From the NCBI GenBank assembly GCA_015143295.1, contig CM026573.1:3383950-3447949 (forward strand): 64,000 nt of DNA, in the 5' to 3' direction. The notes below the pieces were generated by a model. That model was not told the DNA's origin. It ran no database searches and was given only the letters and a program-made list of their open reading frames with translations. The DNA is from Tetracentron sinense. Its lineage: Eukaryota; Streptophyta; Magnoliopsida; Trochodendrales; Trochodendraceae. A program made the translations under genes and the position numbers. Of this stretch, positions 21,359 through 33,600 are shown in pieces (the first letter of the stretch is position 1; each line of letters opens with the position of its first letter).

Positions 21359-22807
21359 ATGGATTGTTATCCTTCCCATTATTTACCCCTACTGGATAAC
21401 AGTGCCTTCACCTGGTTTCTCACCTTCTCAGATGAAACAAGAGACCATAAGAGGCTGAAGCGGATGCTAAGTATCGAAGATAAAAGCGTCGAAGAATGTA
21501 TCGGAAGTAATGATAGTCTTTTTGGCGGCAGCTTAAGTACTAACAGTTTGTCAAGAATCCATTTCAGAGATCATATATGGACTTATAGTCAGAGATACCT
21601 GGAAGCTGAGGCCATGGAAGAGACAGCGGCAGCCATGATCGGAGGTCATGAGGTGGATGGGGCCGAGGTAGAAGGGAGCGGAGATGGGATGAGGCTGGTC
21701 CAACTACTCATTGCCTGTGCCGAAGCTGTAGCTTGTCGCGACAGATCACATGCCTCGGCATTACTATGTGAGCTCAGGGCTAATGCATTAGTTTTGGGCA
21801 CAACCTTCCAGCGAGTTGCTTCTTGCTTTGTCCAAGGACTCGCCGACCGCCTCACGCTGGTTCAACCCCTTGGGGCAGTTGGAATCGTAGCACCCACCAT
21901 GGATACAATGGTTGCAGCATCGGAGAAGAAGGAAGAGGCGTTACGCCTTGTTTACGAAGTTTGCCCGCACATAAAATTCGGTCACTTTGTGGCCAACACA
22001 TCCATATTAGAAGCCTTTGAGGGAGAGAATCTAGTTCATGTGGTGGATTTGGGCATGACCCTTGGCCTACAACATGGCCACCAGTGGCGCAGCCTGATCC
22101 AAAGCCTCGCCAACCGCACCGGAGAACCGCCTAGCCGTCTTCGCATCACTGCTGTAGGCCATAGCCTCCAAAGCATTGGGGACGAGCTAGGCGTCTATGC
22201 AGAAAGCTTGGGAATAGAATTTGAGTTCTCCGTGGTGGAAAACAGCTTAGAGAACTTGAAACCAGGAGACTTCAAGATCCTTGATGGTGAAGTTCTTGCT
22301 GTGAATAGTATCCTACAGTTGCATTGTGTGGTGAAAGAGAGCCGAGGAGCTCTAAACTCAGTTCTACAGATAATTCACAAGCTCTCGCCGAAGGTTCTAG
22401 TTCTAGTAGAGCAGGATTCGAGCCATAACGGACCGTTCTTTCTAGGGAGGTTTATGGAAGCACTGCATTACTACTCTGCAATCTTCGACTCCCTCGATGC
22501 CATGTTACCCAAGTACGATACAAGGCGTGCGAAGATAGAGCAGTTCTACTTTGCAGAGGAGATTAAGAACATAGTGAGCTGCGAGGGGCCAGCAAGGGTG
22601 GAGCGTCATGAAAGGGTCGACCAGTGGAGGAGGAGGATGACTAGAGCTGGGTTTCAACCTGCACCAATTAAGATTATGGCTCAGGCTAAGCAATGGCTAG
22701 GGAAGGTTAAGGTTTGTGAAGGATATACCATGGTAGAAGAGAAGGGGTGCCTGGTTCTTGGGTGGAAATCAAAGCCCATTGTTGCAGCTTCTTGCTGGAA
22801 ATTCTAA
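21359..22807 (+). CDS. GRAS-domain transcription regulator
   Basis: A single-exon 482-residue nuclear transcriptional regulator. The first leucine-rich region starts near residue 112 (RLVQLLIACAEAV), a VHIID-type motif (VHVVD) lies at 226-230, and the second leucine-rich, PFYRE-like (QFYFAEEI) and RVER (413-416) parts follow. It ends in a SAW domain (about 446-481). The variable N-terminus has no DELLA or VHYNP motif, so it is not a gibberellin-type DELLA. From memory the N-terminus (Tyr-Leu-Pro-Leu-Leu-like) and core resemble RAD1, a GRAS regulator of arbuscule development that non-mycorrhizal plants lack; unverified. The ATG at 21359 is preferred over 21332 because the family usually begins Met-Asp/Glu-Cys-like. 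No frame defect. Confidence 0.95.
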   Translation: MDCYPSHYLPLLDNSAFTWFLTFSDETRDHKRLKRMLSIEDKSVEECIGSNDSLFGGSLSTNSLSRIHFRDHIWTYSQRYLEAEAMEETAAAMIGGHEVDGAEVEGSGDGMRLVQLLIACAEAVACRDRSHASALLCELRANALVLGTTFQRVASCFVQGLADRLTLVQPLGAVGIVAPTMDTMVAASEKKEEALRLVYEVCPHIKFGHFVANTSILEAFEGENLVHVVDLGMTLGLQHGHQWRSLIQSLANRTGEPPSRLRITAVGHSLQSIGDELGVYAESLGIEFEFSVVENSLENLKPGDFKILDGEVLAVNSILQLHCVVKESRGALNSVLQIIHKLSPKVLVLVEQDSSHNGPFFLGRFMEALHYYSAIFDSLDAMLPKYDTRRAKIEQFYFAEEIKNIVSCEGPARVERHERVDQWRRRMTRAGFQPAPIKIMAQAKQWLGKVKVCEGYTMVEEKGCLVLGWKSKPIVAASCWKF

Positions 22808-22881
22808 ACCATTGCTGCCCAATTCGAGGTTTCGCACCACATGAGCTTGGTGACTATGCAACCAGAAATAGGATTTGCTAT

Positions 22882-22887
22882 AATAAA
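22882..22887 (+). terminator. Putative polyadenylation signal of GRAS gene
   Basis: AATAAA about 75 bp after the stop codon and about 60 bp before the solo LTR at 22947, so the original 3' UTR may end just short of the insertion. Confidence 0.4.
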
Positions 22888-23576
22888 TCTTATCTGCTAC
22901 TACTATATATGTAGTTGTGAATGATCTTCAGTGGGAGTAGACACTGTGTAGAACCCCGGAATCCTATTCACGATTCTGGTGAATAGTGTGGTGAATAGTG
23001 TCTAAGGCTTAAAGTCTATTGTAATGCCTTAAATGGTTACCAATGATAATGAAAACCTGGCTTTGATATATTTCGGGTGGATGATGTGTTATGACATGTA
23101 TTAAGGCCTTAAGAATGTTTTCTTAAGTTTATAGGTGTTTGGGATAATGGAGCAAGAGTATAAAATACTCTAAGTATCAAATTAAAAGGGTTATGTCTTA
23201 ACATACCCTCAACTTTAAGAAGCTCTAGTTTTATCACCGCTCATCGGAATCGAGTGATTCTTAATCTATTATAAAGATATCGAAGCTCTCTTTGATGTTC
23301 ATGTTTATCATTTTAACATATTTTTAGTCGAAGTTAGGTCAAATGTTGTTTTTCCAAAATCGGATCTGCTGAAATTCTGGTATGCTGAAAGTCCATCCTA
23401 GGACCAGTCAACTTTAGATCCCATTTAGACAATTAAGAACTTAAAATTAAGAATTTTTTATTAGACATAAAATTGTTCCCCTTTGAATGACGAGTCCAAC
23501 ACAAATTGAATCGTCAAAATCTGATAAGTGAGTCAAAAGTTATGACCGAAACACCGAAACAAAGATTTGCAAAAAA

Positions 23577-23686
23577 TCTCGCTCGAGGGAGTTGGAAGCC
23601 CGCTCGAGCGAACTTGACCAAAACAGCGTTTTTGAGTCAAGGGAGCAGCCCGCTCCAGCGAGACCCAAGCCCGCTCGAGCAAGATC
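23577..23686 (+). repeat. CGCTCGAGCG palindrome cluster in solo LTR A
   Basis: Four copies of a GCTCGAGCGAG-type palindromic motif in about 110 bp, CpG-rich in otherwise AT-rich DNA, about 45 bp before the TATA-like box. Confidence 0.8.
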
Positions 23687-23730
23687 GCACAAACTCATTT
23701 TTTTAAGAAGGTTTTTCACTAACCTAATAC

Positions 23731-23738
23731 TATATATA
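23731..23738 (+). promoter_or_regulatory. Putative LTR promoter TATA box (LTR A)
   Basis: TATATATA just downstream of the palindrome cluster and upstream of a leader-like GAGAGGAAC stretch, at the place where the family's other copies also have a TATA box. Confidence 0.5.
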
Positions 23739-25040
23739 CTTAATTTTCGGGGGTCCAAGGGTTCTAACACTTAGAGAGGAACATTTTGAGAGAAAATTAA
23801 GTGAGGAAACCTAGGTTTCCAAAAGGGGGTTTTCTTGTAAGATCAAGGAGGAGCTCGAATCCTTACTTCCCAAGCTTCCACAAGCTTGGATCTTCTTCCT
23901 AGAGTGTGGATCTCCGTTTCCAAGCTCAAGTTCATGCCCAATCATCCTTCCAAACTAAGATTTAGTCTTTGCAAAGGTAAGTACATCCTACTATCTAGCT
24001 TAATTTGGTATGAAACAAGTATTGAAAGGAATGATTTTTATGCATGATTTGGAATAGAAAGGGTAAGAAATTTCTACTACCTAGCTTTGTATCATACAAA
24101 TATTGAAAAGAAAGATGGTATGAGTGATTTTGAATAAGGAATTGTAAGTACATCCTTCTAGTTAACTTAGTGATAACTAGATTCAAAACCTAGGTTTTTA
24201 AAGCTTGAAATGTTTAGTTGGGTACATATGCTTTCAATTTTCTAAATCTACCTTGAATTTCCTAAATTGTAGGAACTATGAAGTATGATATGGGTGTAAT
24301 AGGCTAAGTAACCGTGCTATATGAGATGTATGTCAAATGTATGATTCATATTGCTATAATTCCATGTTTCAAGCTTGTTCATGCACACTAAGATGTTTTT
24401 AAGAATTACCCATGAATGTCTAATTGCTAGAACATCTACATATGTTTCATTCAAGTTCTCCCATGTCCATAAGAATATTCAAATGCCCACATGTTATTTC
24501 TTTAAGCATCACCATGACAATATGATATCCATAAGCTTCATATGATTAGGTTTAAAGGTTTTTAAGTATATTATGATGCTTCTATGACTTCTATAAATAT
24601 AATTGGAAAGTTTAAAGCTTTCTAAGTTACTATGATACACATAAGGACTCTATGCACGTGTATATCTTGTATGATTTGATATAAGCATGATTTTGGGGAT
24701 TTTAAACCATGCATTCGTATGCCATTATTATGTATGAAATTTCATGAGCATGTATTGATGTTTAAGTATTTTCTATGTCTATCACCATTGCTCACAAGTA
24801 CCTTATAATGCTACAAGTACTCTATTTACATGTATGACATGAATGACCAGGGTTTCTCATATGTATGAGTATTCAAATAATCATAAGAAAGTTCATAAGA
24901 CAAGAAGAAAGTAAATTATAAGTAAAACTCATAAGAACGTTCTTAAGGAAAGAAAAGAAAACTTGTAAGGAACAAATGGAAGCTTATAAGACAAGAAGAA
25001 AATGCTCATAAGAGGAAGCTCAAAGCTCATAAGTACATGG

Positions 25041-25960
25041 AATGATGTTAGTGTACTAAGACCAAGTACGGGCACTAACATCTGTTCCCAAGTAAGTATG
25101 AGAGGATGTTAGCATACTAAGATCATGTATGAGTACTAGCATCTGTCTCCAATTAAAATGAAAAACATGAAAGGATACTAGTGTACTAAGACCAAGTATA
25201 GGCACTAATATCTGTTTCCAAGACATGAAGAATATGAAAGTATACAAGTGTATTAAGACCAGGTACAGGTACTAGTATATGTTTCAAAGATAAGTATGAA
25301 ATGATATTAATGTACTAAGACTTACGGGCATTAACATCTGTTTCCAACAAGTATGAGAGGATACTAGTATACTAAGACCAGGTACTGGTACTATTATTTG
25401 TTGCCAAGCAAGAATAAAGATATATGAAAGGATACTAGTGTACTAAGACCAAGTACGGGCACTAGTATCTGTTTCCAAGATAAGTAAGAAATGATGTTTA
25501 GTGTACTAAGATCATATACGGGCACTATCATCTGTTTCCATGCAAGCAATATCATAAGAAACTCATAAGAAAGTTAACAAGAATATGAAAGGATGCTAGT
25601 GAACTAAGACCAGGTACGTGCACTAGTATCTGTTTCTAAGATAAGTGAGAAATGATGTTTAGTGTACTAAGACCAGGTACAGGTACTATCATTTGTTTCC
25701 ATGCAAGCAAGATCATAAGAAACTTATAAGAAAGTTAACAAGAATATGAAATGATGCTAGTGTACTAAGATCAGGTACGGACACTAGTATTTGTTTCCAA
25801 GATAAGTAAGAAATGATGTTTAGTGTACTAACACCAGGTACGGGCACTATCTTCTGTTTTTATGCAAGCAAGTTCATAAGAAACTCATAAGCAAGTTAAC
25901 AAGAAAACAAGAGAGGATGCTAGTATACTATGATCAGGTACGGGTACTAGCATCTATCTC
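25041..25960 (+). repeat. Hairpin-type tandem array within LTR A
   Basis: About 13 units, 57-98 bp apart, with core GTGTACTAAGACCAAGTACG. Each core is bordered by GATACTAGTG-like and CACTAGTATC-like sequences that are inverted copies, so every unit can fold into a stem. Spacers are AAG-rich. The array is not evident in the two other solo LTRs and accounts for part of the greater length of this copy. Confidence 0.85.
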
Positions 25961-26744
25961 AAAGTAAGTACAAGACAAGTGAAAAGAATGATCTCATAAG
26001 TGAATAATCTTATAAGACGTATAAGGAACTCACAAGATTCATAAGATGCATAAAGAACTCACAAGCCTCATAAATGCTCACAAGTTAAGAATCTCATAAA
26101 ACGCATGACGAAACTCACAAGACTCATATGACTCATAATGAACTCACAAGACTAAGAAATTCATAAGATATTCTAAATACGTTTTATTAAAGCATGAACT
26201 CAAAGTAAGACTTAAAGCATGATTTTCGAGAATATACAATTGTTAGCTTATTTTAAACTTCCGCACTCTGATTATGCCGTCTTTGATGAACTGTATCTTC
26301 TATGAAATATTAATGTTTTATAACATTGTTAGTTAGTAGTTTATAGTCACTGAGTATTTAATACTCAGTCGAACTGTCATTTCGGTAGATTTCAAGTTTG
26401 ATGGTCGTGCTGATGAGAAATAGGAGCTTGCTTGGGATCATCAAGCAGATGACAGGGTCCTTGACAGATGATCATATTGATGAGTTTATGAGAGGGAGAG
26501 ACATGTATTTTTGGTTTTCATTTTGGGATCTTGTTTTGGTGGGTAACTCAAGTGCTGGATCTTGTGTACATGTTGTCGTTTTATTTAGTCTTTTGTCTAT
26601 ATTAACACTTGGAAGAACTTTTATGTAGAAGGAATTTTCAGTTCACATTTTAGAATGCCTGATATGCTCTTCACAAGATGGTTTAAAGCATAAGTCATGT
26701 TGTCAAAGCCTCATAACTCCTACGGAGGATTTTGGGGCGTAACA

Positions 26745-29532
26745 CATTGAGTTTGAAGAAAAATAAGGGAGCTATGTGAACTGTTCATGTGGCTGAACAG
26801 ATGAAATAAAGAAGAATTACTACTAGTTTGGTATGCAAACAGGCCAATAATCGATGTACATAAGCATTCTTTGGTTTCATTCATGAACATAAATTGTTCT
26901 ATATTTGTGCACTTTAATCAATCCATATAACAGTAATCAGATTAAACCAAGGTTAATGAGCCTGGTGGGCATAATGGGGTTACACTGCCTCCTCAATTGG
27001 CGAAGGCTCACCGCTAAACTAGGTGCCTCATCCATACTCAATGCTTGATTCGCTGTTCATCGGCACAATGCACTATCTGTTTTTCTTGTTCATTGTCATT
27101 TTCTACAATAATATGACTGAAGTACCTTTTAAGCTATAAATTAAGCTTCCATAATCACTCTTTTTTGCTCATGAATAGGCTAGGGTTTGGCAGGTTCCCT
27201 ACCGAAGCTATTCAAACAATAATTCTACAAATCATAATCTTTGCAATTTCTTGCGTCCATAATCCTAGATGGGCATTGGGAACTCAGGTGGTAACGCGTC
27301 TAAGACTATTTTGAAAGATTTATCGGATGGTTCGGTCGCAGTAACAAACTTAACTAACATGGAAAGTAATTTGAATGAACAAAATATCATTTCTAATTGT
27401 TTGATCTACATGAACTATATATATAGTAGCTCACTTTCCCTCTTACCACTTTAACTAAATTCTCTACCCACACCTAAAAAAATTGAGACTTTGCTTGGGG
27501 AAAGGGCACCTAAGCAATCATGCATCTAAAGGGAACCTTAATTGAGGGAATTATTTCTATTTTACAGAGCTATTTTGTTTAATTAAACCATTCATGAAAG
27601 GGATACTTCAGTCATTTTATACTTAAAAATGCATTCAAACTCTGTAATATAGAAAAAGTGGAAGCTCTGGCTGTGTTTAAACTTTAAAGGAAGTCCATGT
27701 GTTTTGATTCCTTCTCATCAACTAACAGAAATGGCAGCTCCTACTCCCAGACGCTTGTCCCACCTGCTCATCACCTCGCCGCATTCCACCAATGATGTCC
27801 AAGGCGGTGGGTGATCTATTATATAATCAAAATGATTGTTACCCTCCTGCTCATTTCATTATATATATAGTGAAAACCAAAACAGTGAATCAGATGGTTA
27901 TTACCATATGATCAGGACTGATTTTTGGCATAGGGCATCAATTAGGGGAGGCCCATCAATGGTGGACAAGCTCCACTTGGGTGCAGGCCATGGTGCCTGC
28001 CAGCATAATAAACATACACAGGCAGCCCACCCCTAAATGAAACAGAAGGCATAAACAAGTAAATCAAGAAGTCCATGCTGATTACTGATCCATGTTATTT
28101 CTAATCATTTCTTACATCAGACAATTCAACAATGGTATTGATTTCTGCTAGATAAATATCCTATTTGAAACCAATCAAGTGTCCAAGCAATTAGGAGCTC
28201 AAGGCAGCAACATTTGGGTCATGGGTCTCATCTTACATTTGGAAATGGAGAGAGAACAGCATGAGTAATGTTCCATTTGTCGTTTCGAGCCATCGATTAG
28301 ATTATCATTACGAGAGCACAACCAAACATTCGCTGAAGTATGGAGAGTATAATGGCATCTGTATAGGACAAGCTTAGAAAGCATGGAGCACCATACCTAA
28401 GTTTCTTAAGTCATAGCCCCTGTACAAGAGAACATTGGTTAAGATTGGGTAATAAGAAAACATCACCAACAAGTAGTTATGATACAAACGGTTAGTGTTT
28501 ACAGTGTACAACTTATACTTGAATACAAAAAACCATTTGCTCCGGTACTCCTTCCAAGATTCTTGCTCATATAACAAACTACAAATGCCAGGACCTTTGA
28601 ATTAACCACCTTTCGTATTCACCATAGATTTGCCACAGTAAGCAAATTCCAAGGAAAACAATAACTAGATATGATCATCCTTATCCAAATATGCGTACAT
28701 ATTCTGATTTCAACATTAGATATTGTTTGAGAACCTCCCAATTCCAAACCTCAGCATACATGAAGATGAAAGCAAACATCTTAATACATTTTCTAAGGAG
28801 CCCTCAACATTTCCTGGCCCATTTTTGTTGCAAGCAATACTAAGGGCCCGTTTGGTTCGGATTATTGCAGTCATAATTGATTATAAGATAAGCGTTGTCA
28901 TGAAAAGCGTTGTTGTGAATAAGCGTTGCCATGCATAATCCTGTTTGGATGACACTTTGTCTAAAATCGATTAGCTATAAGTAATCGAGTATGTACAAAA
29001 TAATCATGTTTGGTTCATTACGAAACAAAAGCTGATTAATATATTGTTATAAGTTTTGAAGGGCATTCACAAAACTCTGTTCTTGGGTTTTTATTGGCCG
29101 AAGTTTTTCTCGGGAGATTTTCAAATCTGAATTTTTTTTCGGGTATCCTAAATCTCGACAATGTTTTAAAAAATATATTAAAATTATAAAAAATTGCAAT
29201 AAATATCACACAATTATAAATTCATAAAACCAACAACATAATGCATTTCTCACAATATTTTTAAAATCTCGGTTAAATATCGGCTAAATCTCGCGATATT
29301 AACGGGTTAAAAAGAGAAAATTATATTTCTTGTTAGATTTTTAAAATGTTGCGATAAAAATAGAGTTTTAAACTTTATATGTTTTTCTCGAGAGAAATTG
29401 GGTATTTTTTGGGAGATTTGTAACAGTGGATACAATTAATGTCGAGAGACAATGCACAGAAAGTGCTAAGAACTTTGGAACATTTTTAGGACAAAAATGC
29501 TTAGGATTTTGTATGCATTTTAGGCTTTGGAA
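26745..29532. other. Intergenic, mostly unrecognised
   Basis: About 2.8 kb without a supported gene. Near 28852 a GGGCCCGTTTGGTTCGG sequence looks like one end of a MITE whose other end I could not find. Confidence 0.4.
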
Positions 29533-29944
29533 CATGGGTTTAAAAAACGCCGAAACCGTTACGTAACACCCGTTACGTAATGGTTTCGGTGAACACCATT
29601 ACCCGTTACCGTTACGCTACACCCATTTTCTCTTACAGGTACCATAACGTTTTCGACATATTTTTTCACTAAAAAAATATCGTTTTTTTCACTAAAAATA
29701 TCATTTTCGACACCCCCTTTGTCACCCCCCAGGCAATCTGCTGAAGGTAAAATGATATTTTTTAGTGAAAAAAACTCTTTAAAATCTTATTACTTCTTCC
29801 CTACATATATATATATTTTTTTTCTATTTATTGTGATTTTTTATATTTTTTTAAGCAAAAAAAAAACCCCCGTCAAGGCTGAAATTGTTATGTAACGGTT
29901 TCGGCCGTGTCCGTTACGGTCTGAAACCGTTTTTTTGAACCTTG
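29533..29944. mobile_element. hAT-like non-autonomous element 1
   Basis: 412 bp. The left end CATGGGTTTAAAAAACG and right end CGTTTTTTTGAACCTTG are inverted repeats. It is flanked by CTTTGGAA (29525-29532) and TTTTGGAA (29945-29952), an 8-bp duplication with one mismatch. Several inner CCGTTACGTAAC/GTTACATAACGG blocks are themselves inverted. The 8-bp duplication and CA-starting ends fit the hAT superfamily. Similar GTTACGTAAC-type pieces appear near 31017 and 39500. Confidence 0.7.
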
Positions 29945-29952
29945 TTTTGGAA

Positions 29953-30623
29953 GTTTCGTGAAGAGCAGTGCTGAGTGAGTTATGAAGACCAAGTGGCCAC
30001 TAGCAACCCCAATGAAAGACTTGAGGCTATAGACACCACAAAGGGTCTTCAAATGTGACTTCCTGGTCACCTAGAATCAGAAGTTAAAATTTCAACCAAG
30101 TAAAAATGTCGCATTCAAGTAAATCTGGGTGCAGCAACAATTTGTGAAAATGGGTCGTCTAAACTCCCAAGAGTGCAAATAAGTCAAACTTACCTAGTTG
30201 TGGCAATAAACAAACCATTTAAATTAGGCTTTTGTAATTCATCTATCATTTAAGAACTTTAATTAATCTATAAGTTCAGTTCTAGAGTGATTTGGTTAGA
30301 TTATGTATTCTATTGTCTCCCATTCGACCAGGACGGCAGTGAAAATTAAAATGCTGATGCATGAAGCCATAACACTTGTATATCCGACTGAAGGAAGTCA
30401 AATGAATTATCACTTTAATCAGCATAAGTATCTATCTGACAGATCTAGTAAGAAACATTGAATCATCTGCAGACTCACCCAGCACATCTGGAATTTGGAT
30501 ATATCAGCAAATAAATGAATTGGAACACTTGATCAGTTACACACCCATCACTCTCTCTGAAATATTCTTCCGAGGAAGCCATGTTTTTGTACTTTTGTCT
30601 TTAGATCTTTATCTGAAACATTA
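29953..30623. other. Downstream region of ABC1K gene
   Basis: No gene. It should include the 3' UTR of the kinase gene at its right side. No convincing polyadenylation signal was singled out. Confidence 0.35.
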
Positions 30624-33600
30624 TCAAGAGAGAAAGTTGAACCTAGGATTTGAAATTTGGGAGATTTGATATTTGGGAGAGATGTTATCAGCTAAGTAAG
30701 AGTTCAGGATGGCACCTTTTAGTCTCCCGGCAGCATACAATGCTTCTTCTGCAATAGGTCTCCATTGCTCTGCACACGAGTAGTTGATTCCGAGACCAAC
30801 ACTCAGTCCTCGCAAAAGATGCACTGTTCGAAGAACAGAAAACAGCTCCTCCGGAAAATTCTATCATAACCCAGAAAACAAGAAGGAAATATTTATGTGC
30901 TAGAAGTCAAAGGAATTGCCATTAATAATCCATGTCTAGAAAAAGAAAAGAGCCATGAAAATAAATAAAAGAACAAAACAAATTTAGGGTGTGCTCATGG
31001 AAATAAAAATCGCCGAAACCAATACTCATGCAATACGTATTGGTTTCAGTAGTCTCTTATATGATATTTATACTGATAGGAAACGGGCGATACAAATCTT
31101 TTATTAGTTATTTATATTTTCATTCATTATGTAATTGTAATTGTGTTTGGTGTCTTTGAGTCACTTCCCATGACTTATTGTTAATTTGTTATTGATAGGG
31201 CTGTAAATGGCGTGGATTCAGAGCGGATAGTGGTATATCCGAATTCATACCCGATTATATATTTGAATATCCGAATCCGAATAAATATCCGGCAGATAGT
31301 GAAATATGATATCCGTATCCAACTCCGATTAAATATTCGAATTCGGAATTATCCGATTACTTTTTTTTAAAATTGTAAATTAATATTTAAAAAAATGTAT
31401 TTAAATATATAAATTTTTATTTAATAAATATATTTTAAAAGGTTATATTAATTTTATAAATTTAAAATATTTTATTTATATATATTATATAATCGATCGG
31501 ATATTTATCGGATCAGATATACCAATATCTGAATTTGTATCTGATTATAAACAGATAGTAAAATTACTATCCGAATTCGCGCCGCTGGATACCTATTCGG
31601 ATAATTATCCAAATAAACAGATTCGGATACGAAACGGATAATATCCGCATCTGTTTTAGAGCTCTAGTTATTGACTATTTGGTAATTTAATTGGCTACTC
31701 TACATTTCTACAATTCTACTTGGTCTTGGCTTATTAGTTTTGGCTATGGGTCCCGATTCTTTCCACACGCGTGTTTTGTCCAATGAAACACACGCGCCTC
31801 TACAGGCCGCCACTTGTCCCATTTGCCTCCCTTAAATTGTGGTTCAGCTTAATCACCATAAAGTTAATTTTTTTTCTTCTAAAAACCAAGGTTAGATGAA
31901 TGAACCCTAGGGGCGAGTGAATCTTAACCATAGTTAGTGGGTGTCAAAATGGTCATGTGGCCGCTTATAGAACTCCCTTTAACTGTGGTTAAGCTTAATG
32001 AACCTAAGGTTAATATATATTTTTTCATAAAAATCAAGGTTAGATGGATGAACCATGTAAGTGAATCTTAACCACAATCAGTGGGTGTTAAAAGGGACAC
32101 ATGGCGACTTGTAGAGCCCCTTTACATGTGGATAAGATTGATCAACCTAAACTTAATATATTTATATTCTAAAAACCAAGGTTAGATGGATGAACCCTAG
32201 GGGTGAGTGAATCTTAACCACAGTTAGTGGGTGTTAAAAAGGGACACGTGGTGGGCTGTAGAGGTGGGCTAGTTCTACTAGGCGAAACAGTCCTGCGGAA
32301 AGAATCAATATCCTTGGGCCATATATAATTATTATATTTCGTAAATTCAACTCCCACTCTTCGACCTACCCTGGTGTCTATAGGGAAAATTTCGTGGGTA
32401 GGTGCCAACACCCAAAGCGACTAGTCCTTACCTCAAAGGGTCAGGCGACACCTAGGCGAAATGGGGTTCTCTAGGCGAGGCGATGCCTAGGCGACCAAAA
32501 TTTACTTTTTATGCTTACATTATATAGTATTTTATAAGATTTATAGAGTGCCCACCTAGATTATGGTCTAGGCGATAGGGTTCTTGGCCAGGCAAGGTGG
32601 TGGCCTAGGTGACATTTTGACTACATTGGTTATTTGAAAAATATAGAAATAAGTTAATTGCCAATAGACCATTAAATAAAAGCATATACTTAAATTTATA
32701 TAATAGTTCTATAGATGTTCCTAAACAATTCCAGCTTCTGGCTTGTTCGACTCTTGTCCTCCAAAGTCCAAGCCCGCTCTTTGAATATTATGACTAGTAT
32801 CACATTTTAACTCGTAAGAGCCTGACAAATAGAAAGATGTCTGTAGAATATATCACATCATTAAAATTATATAAAATTAATTAAGACAATAAGGGGAATA
32901 TATGTTGGACAGACTCTTAAATACAACAGGCAAGTCACGTGTCGACGTGTGGACACTAAATTGGACATGGTGTAGAGACTCAAATCTATATCCGAGCCAT
33001 TTACGTAATGAACAATCGTAATAGTGTCTTTAAACGTTGTATTTTAGTTGTTCAAGGCCAAATCCATGTTACATTAAATGTTTAAGGGTTTTGGTCGAAG
33101 AAAACAAATGAAAAATAAACAAAACAGGATAAATCTGCAGAACCCGCTCGAGCGAGATTTCAGCCCGCTAGAGCGAGTTCAATCAAAATGTCAGGAAAAC
33201 AAGAAAACATAACAAATCTCGCTAGAGTGAGAATCAACCCGCTCGAGCGAGATTGTTAGGAATGCAACTCGCTAGAGTGAGAATTGTCCCGCTCAAGCGA
33301 AATATGCAAGATTCAACAAAGTGGAGTTTCCAGAAGAAATCTCGATAGAGCGAGAATCAACCCGCTAGAGCGAGATTTGCCCAGAACATCCTGCTAGAGC
33401 GAGAATAAGCCCCGCTCGAGAGAGACCGCACGCAGAAACCTTTAAAATGCGATTTCTCCGAGATATTTTTAGGGTTTAAGACCCCAACCCTATAAATAGG
33501 CCTTATTTCGTAGGTTTAGGGTTTTCTAACTGTTCTAAACCTAATCTTGCAAGGGAGGAGAGAAAACCTAGGGAAGGGAGAGTTGCTTGGAGAAGGAGAG

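Larger units (their letters stand above)
22947..26744 (+). mobile_element. Solo LTR A, long gypsy-like family
   Basis: A 3.8-kb sequence from TGTAGAACCCCGGAATC to GGATTTTGGGGCGTAACA with no coding domain, flanked by CACTG (22942-22946) and CATTG (26745-26749), a 4/5 duplication. Relatives at 32971-36533 and 52489-54593 share the TGTAGA...CCGG-like start and the GGGATTTTGGGRCGYRACA end. TG...CA ends, 5-bp duplications and no internal region identify solo LTRs left by recombination. The length and ends recall Tekay/Del-type Ty3-gypsy LTRs (inference). A TATA box is at 23731. It lies 140 bp after the GRAS stop. Confidence 0.82.

Noticed and set aside
21646-22693. Antisense and alternate-frame ORFs in the GRAS gene
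   Set aside because: Shadows of the GRAS coding sequence.
25041-25960. Possible CRISPR array in solo LTR A
   Set aside because: Repeats are diverged and spacers are alike AAG-rich sequence; eukaryotic context.
31803-32255. Independent hairpin or satellite family
   Set aside because: The units match the arms of elements at 15610 and 16704, so they were assigned to that family.
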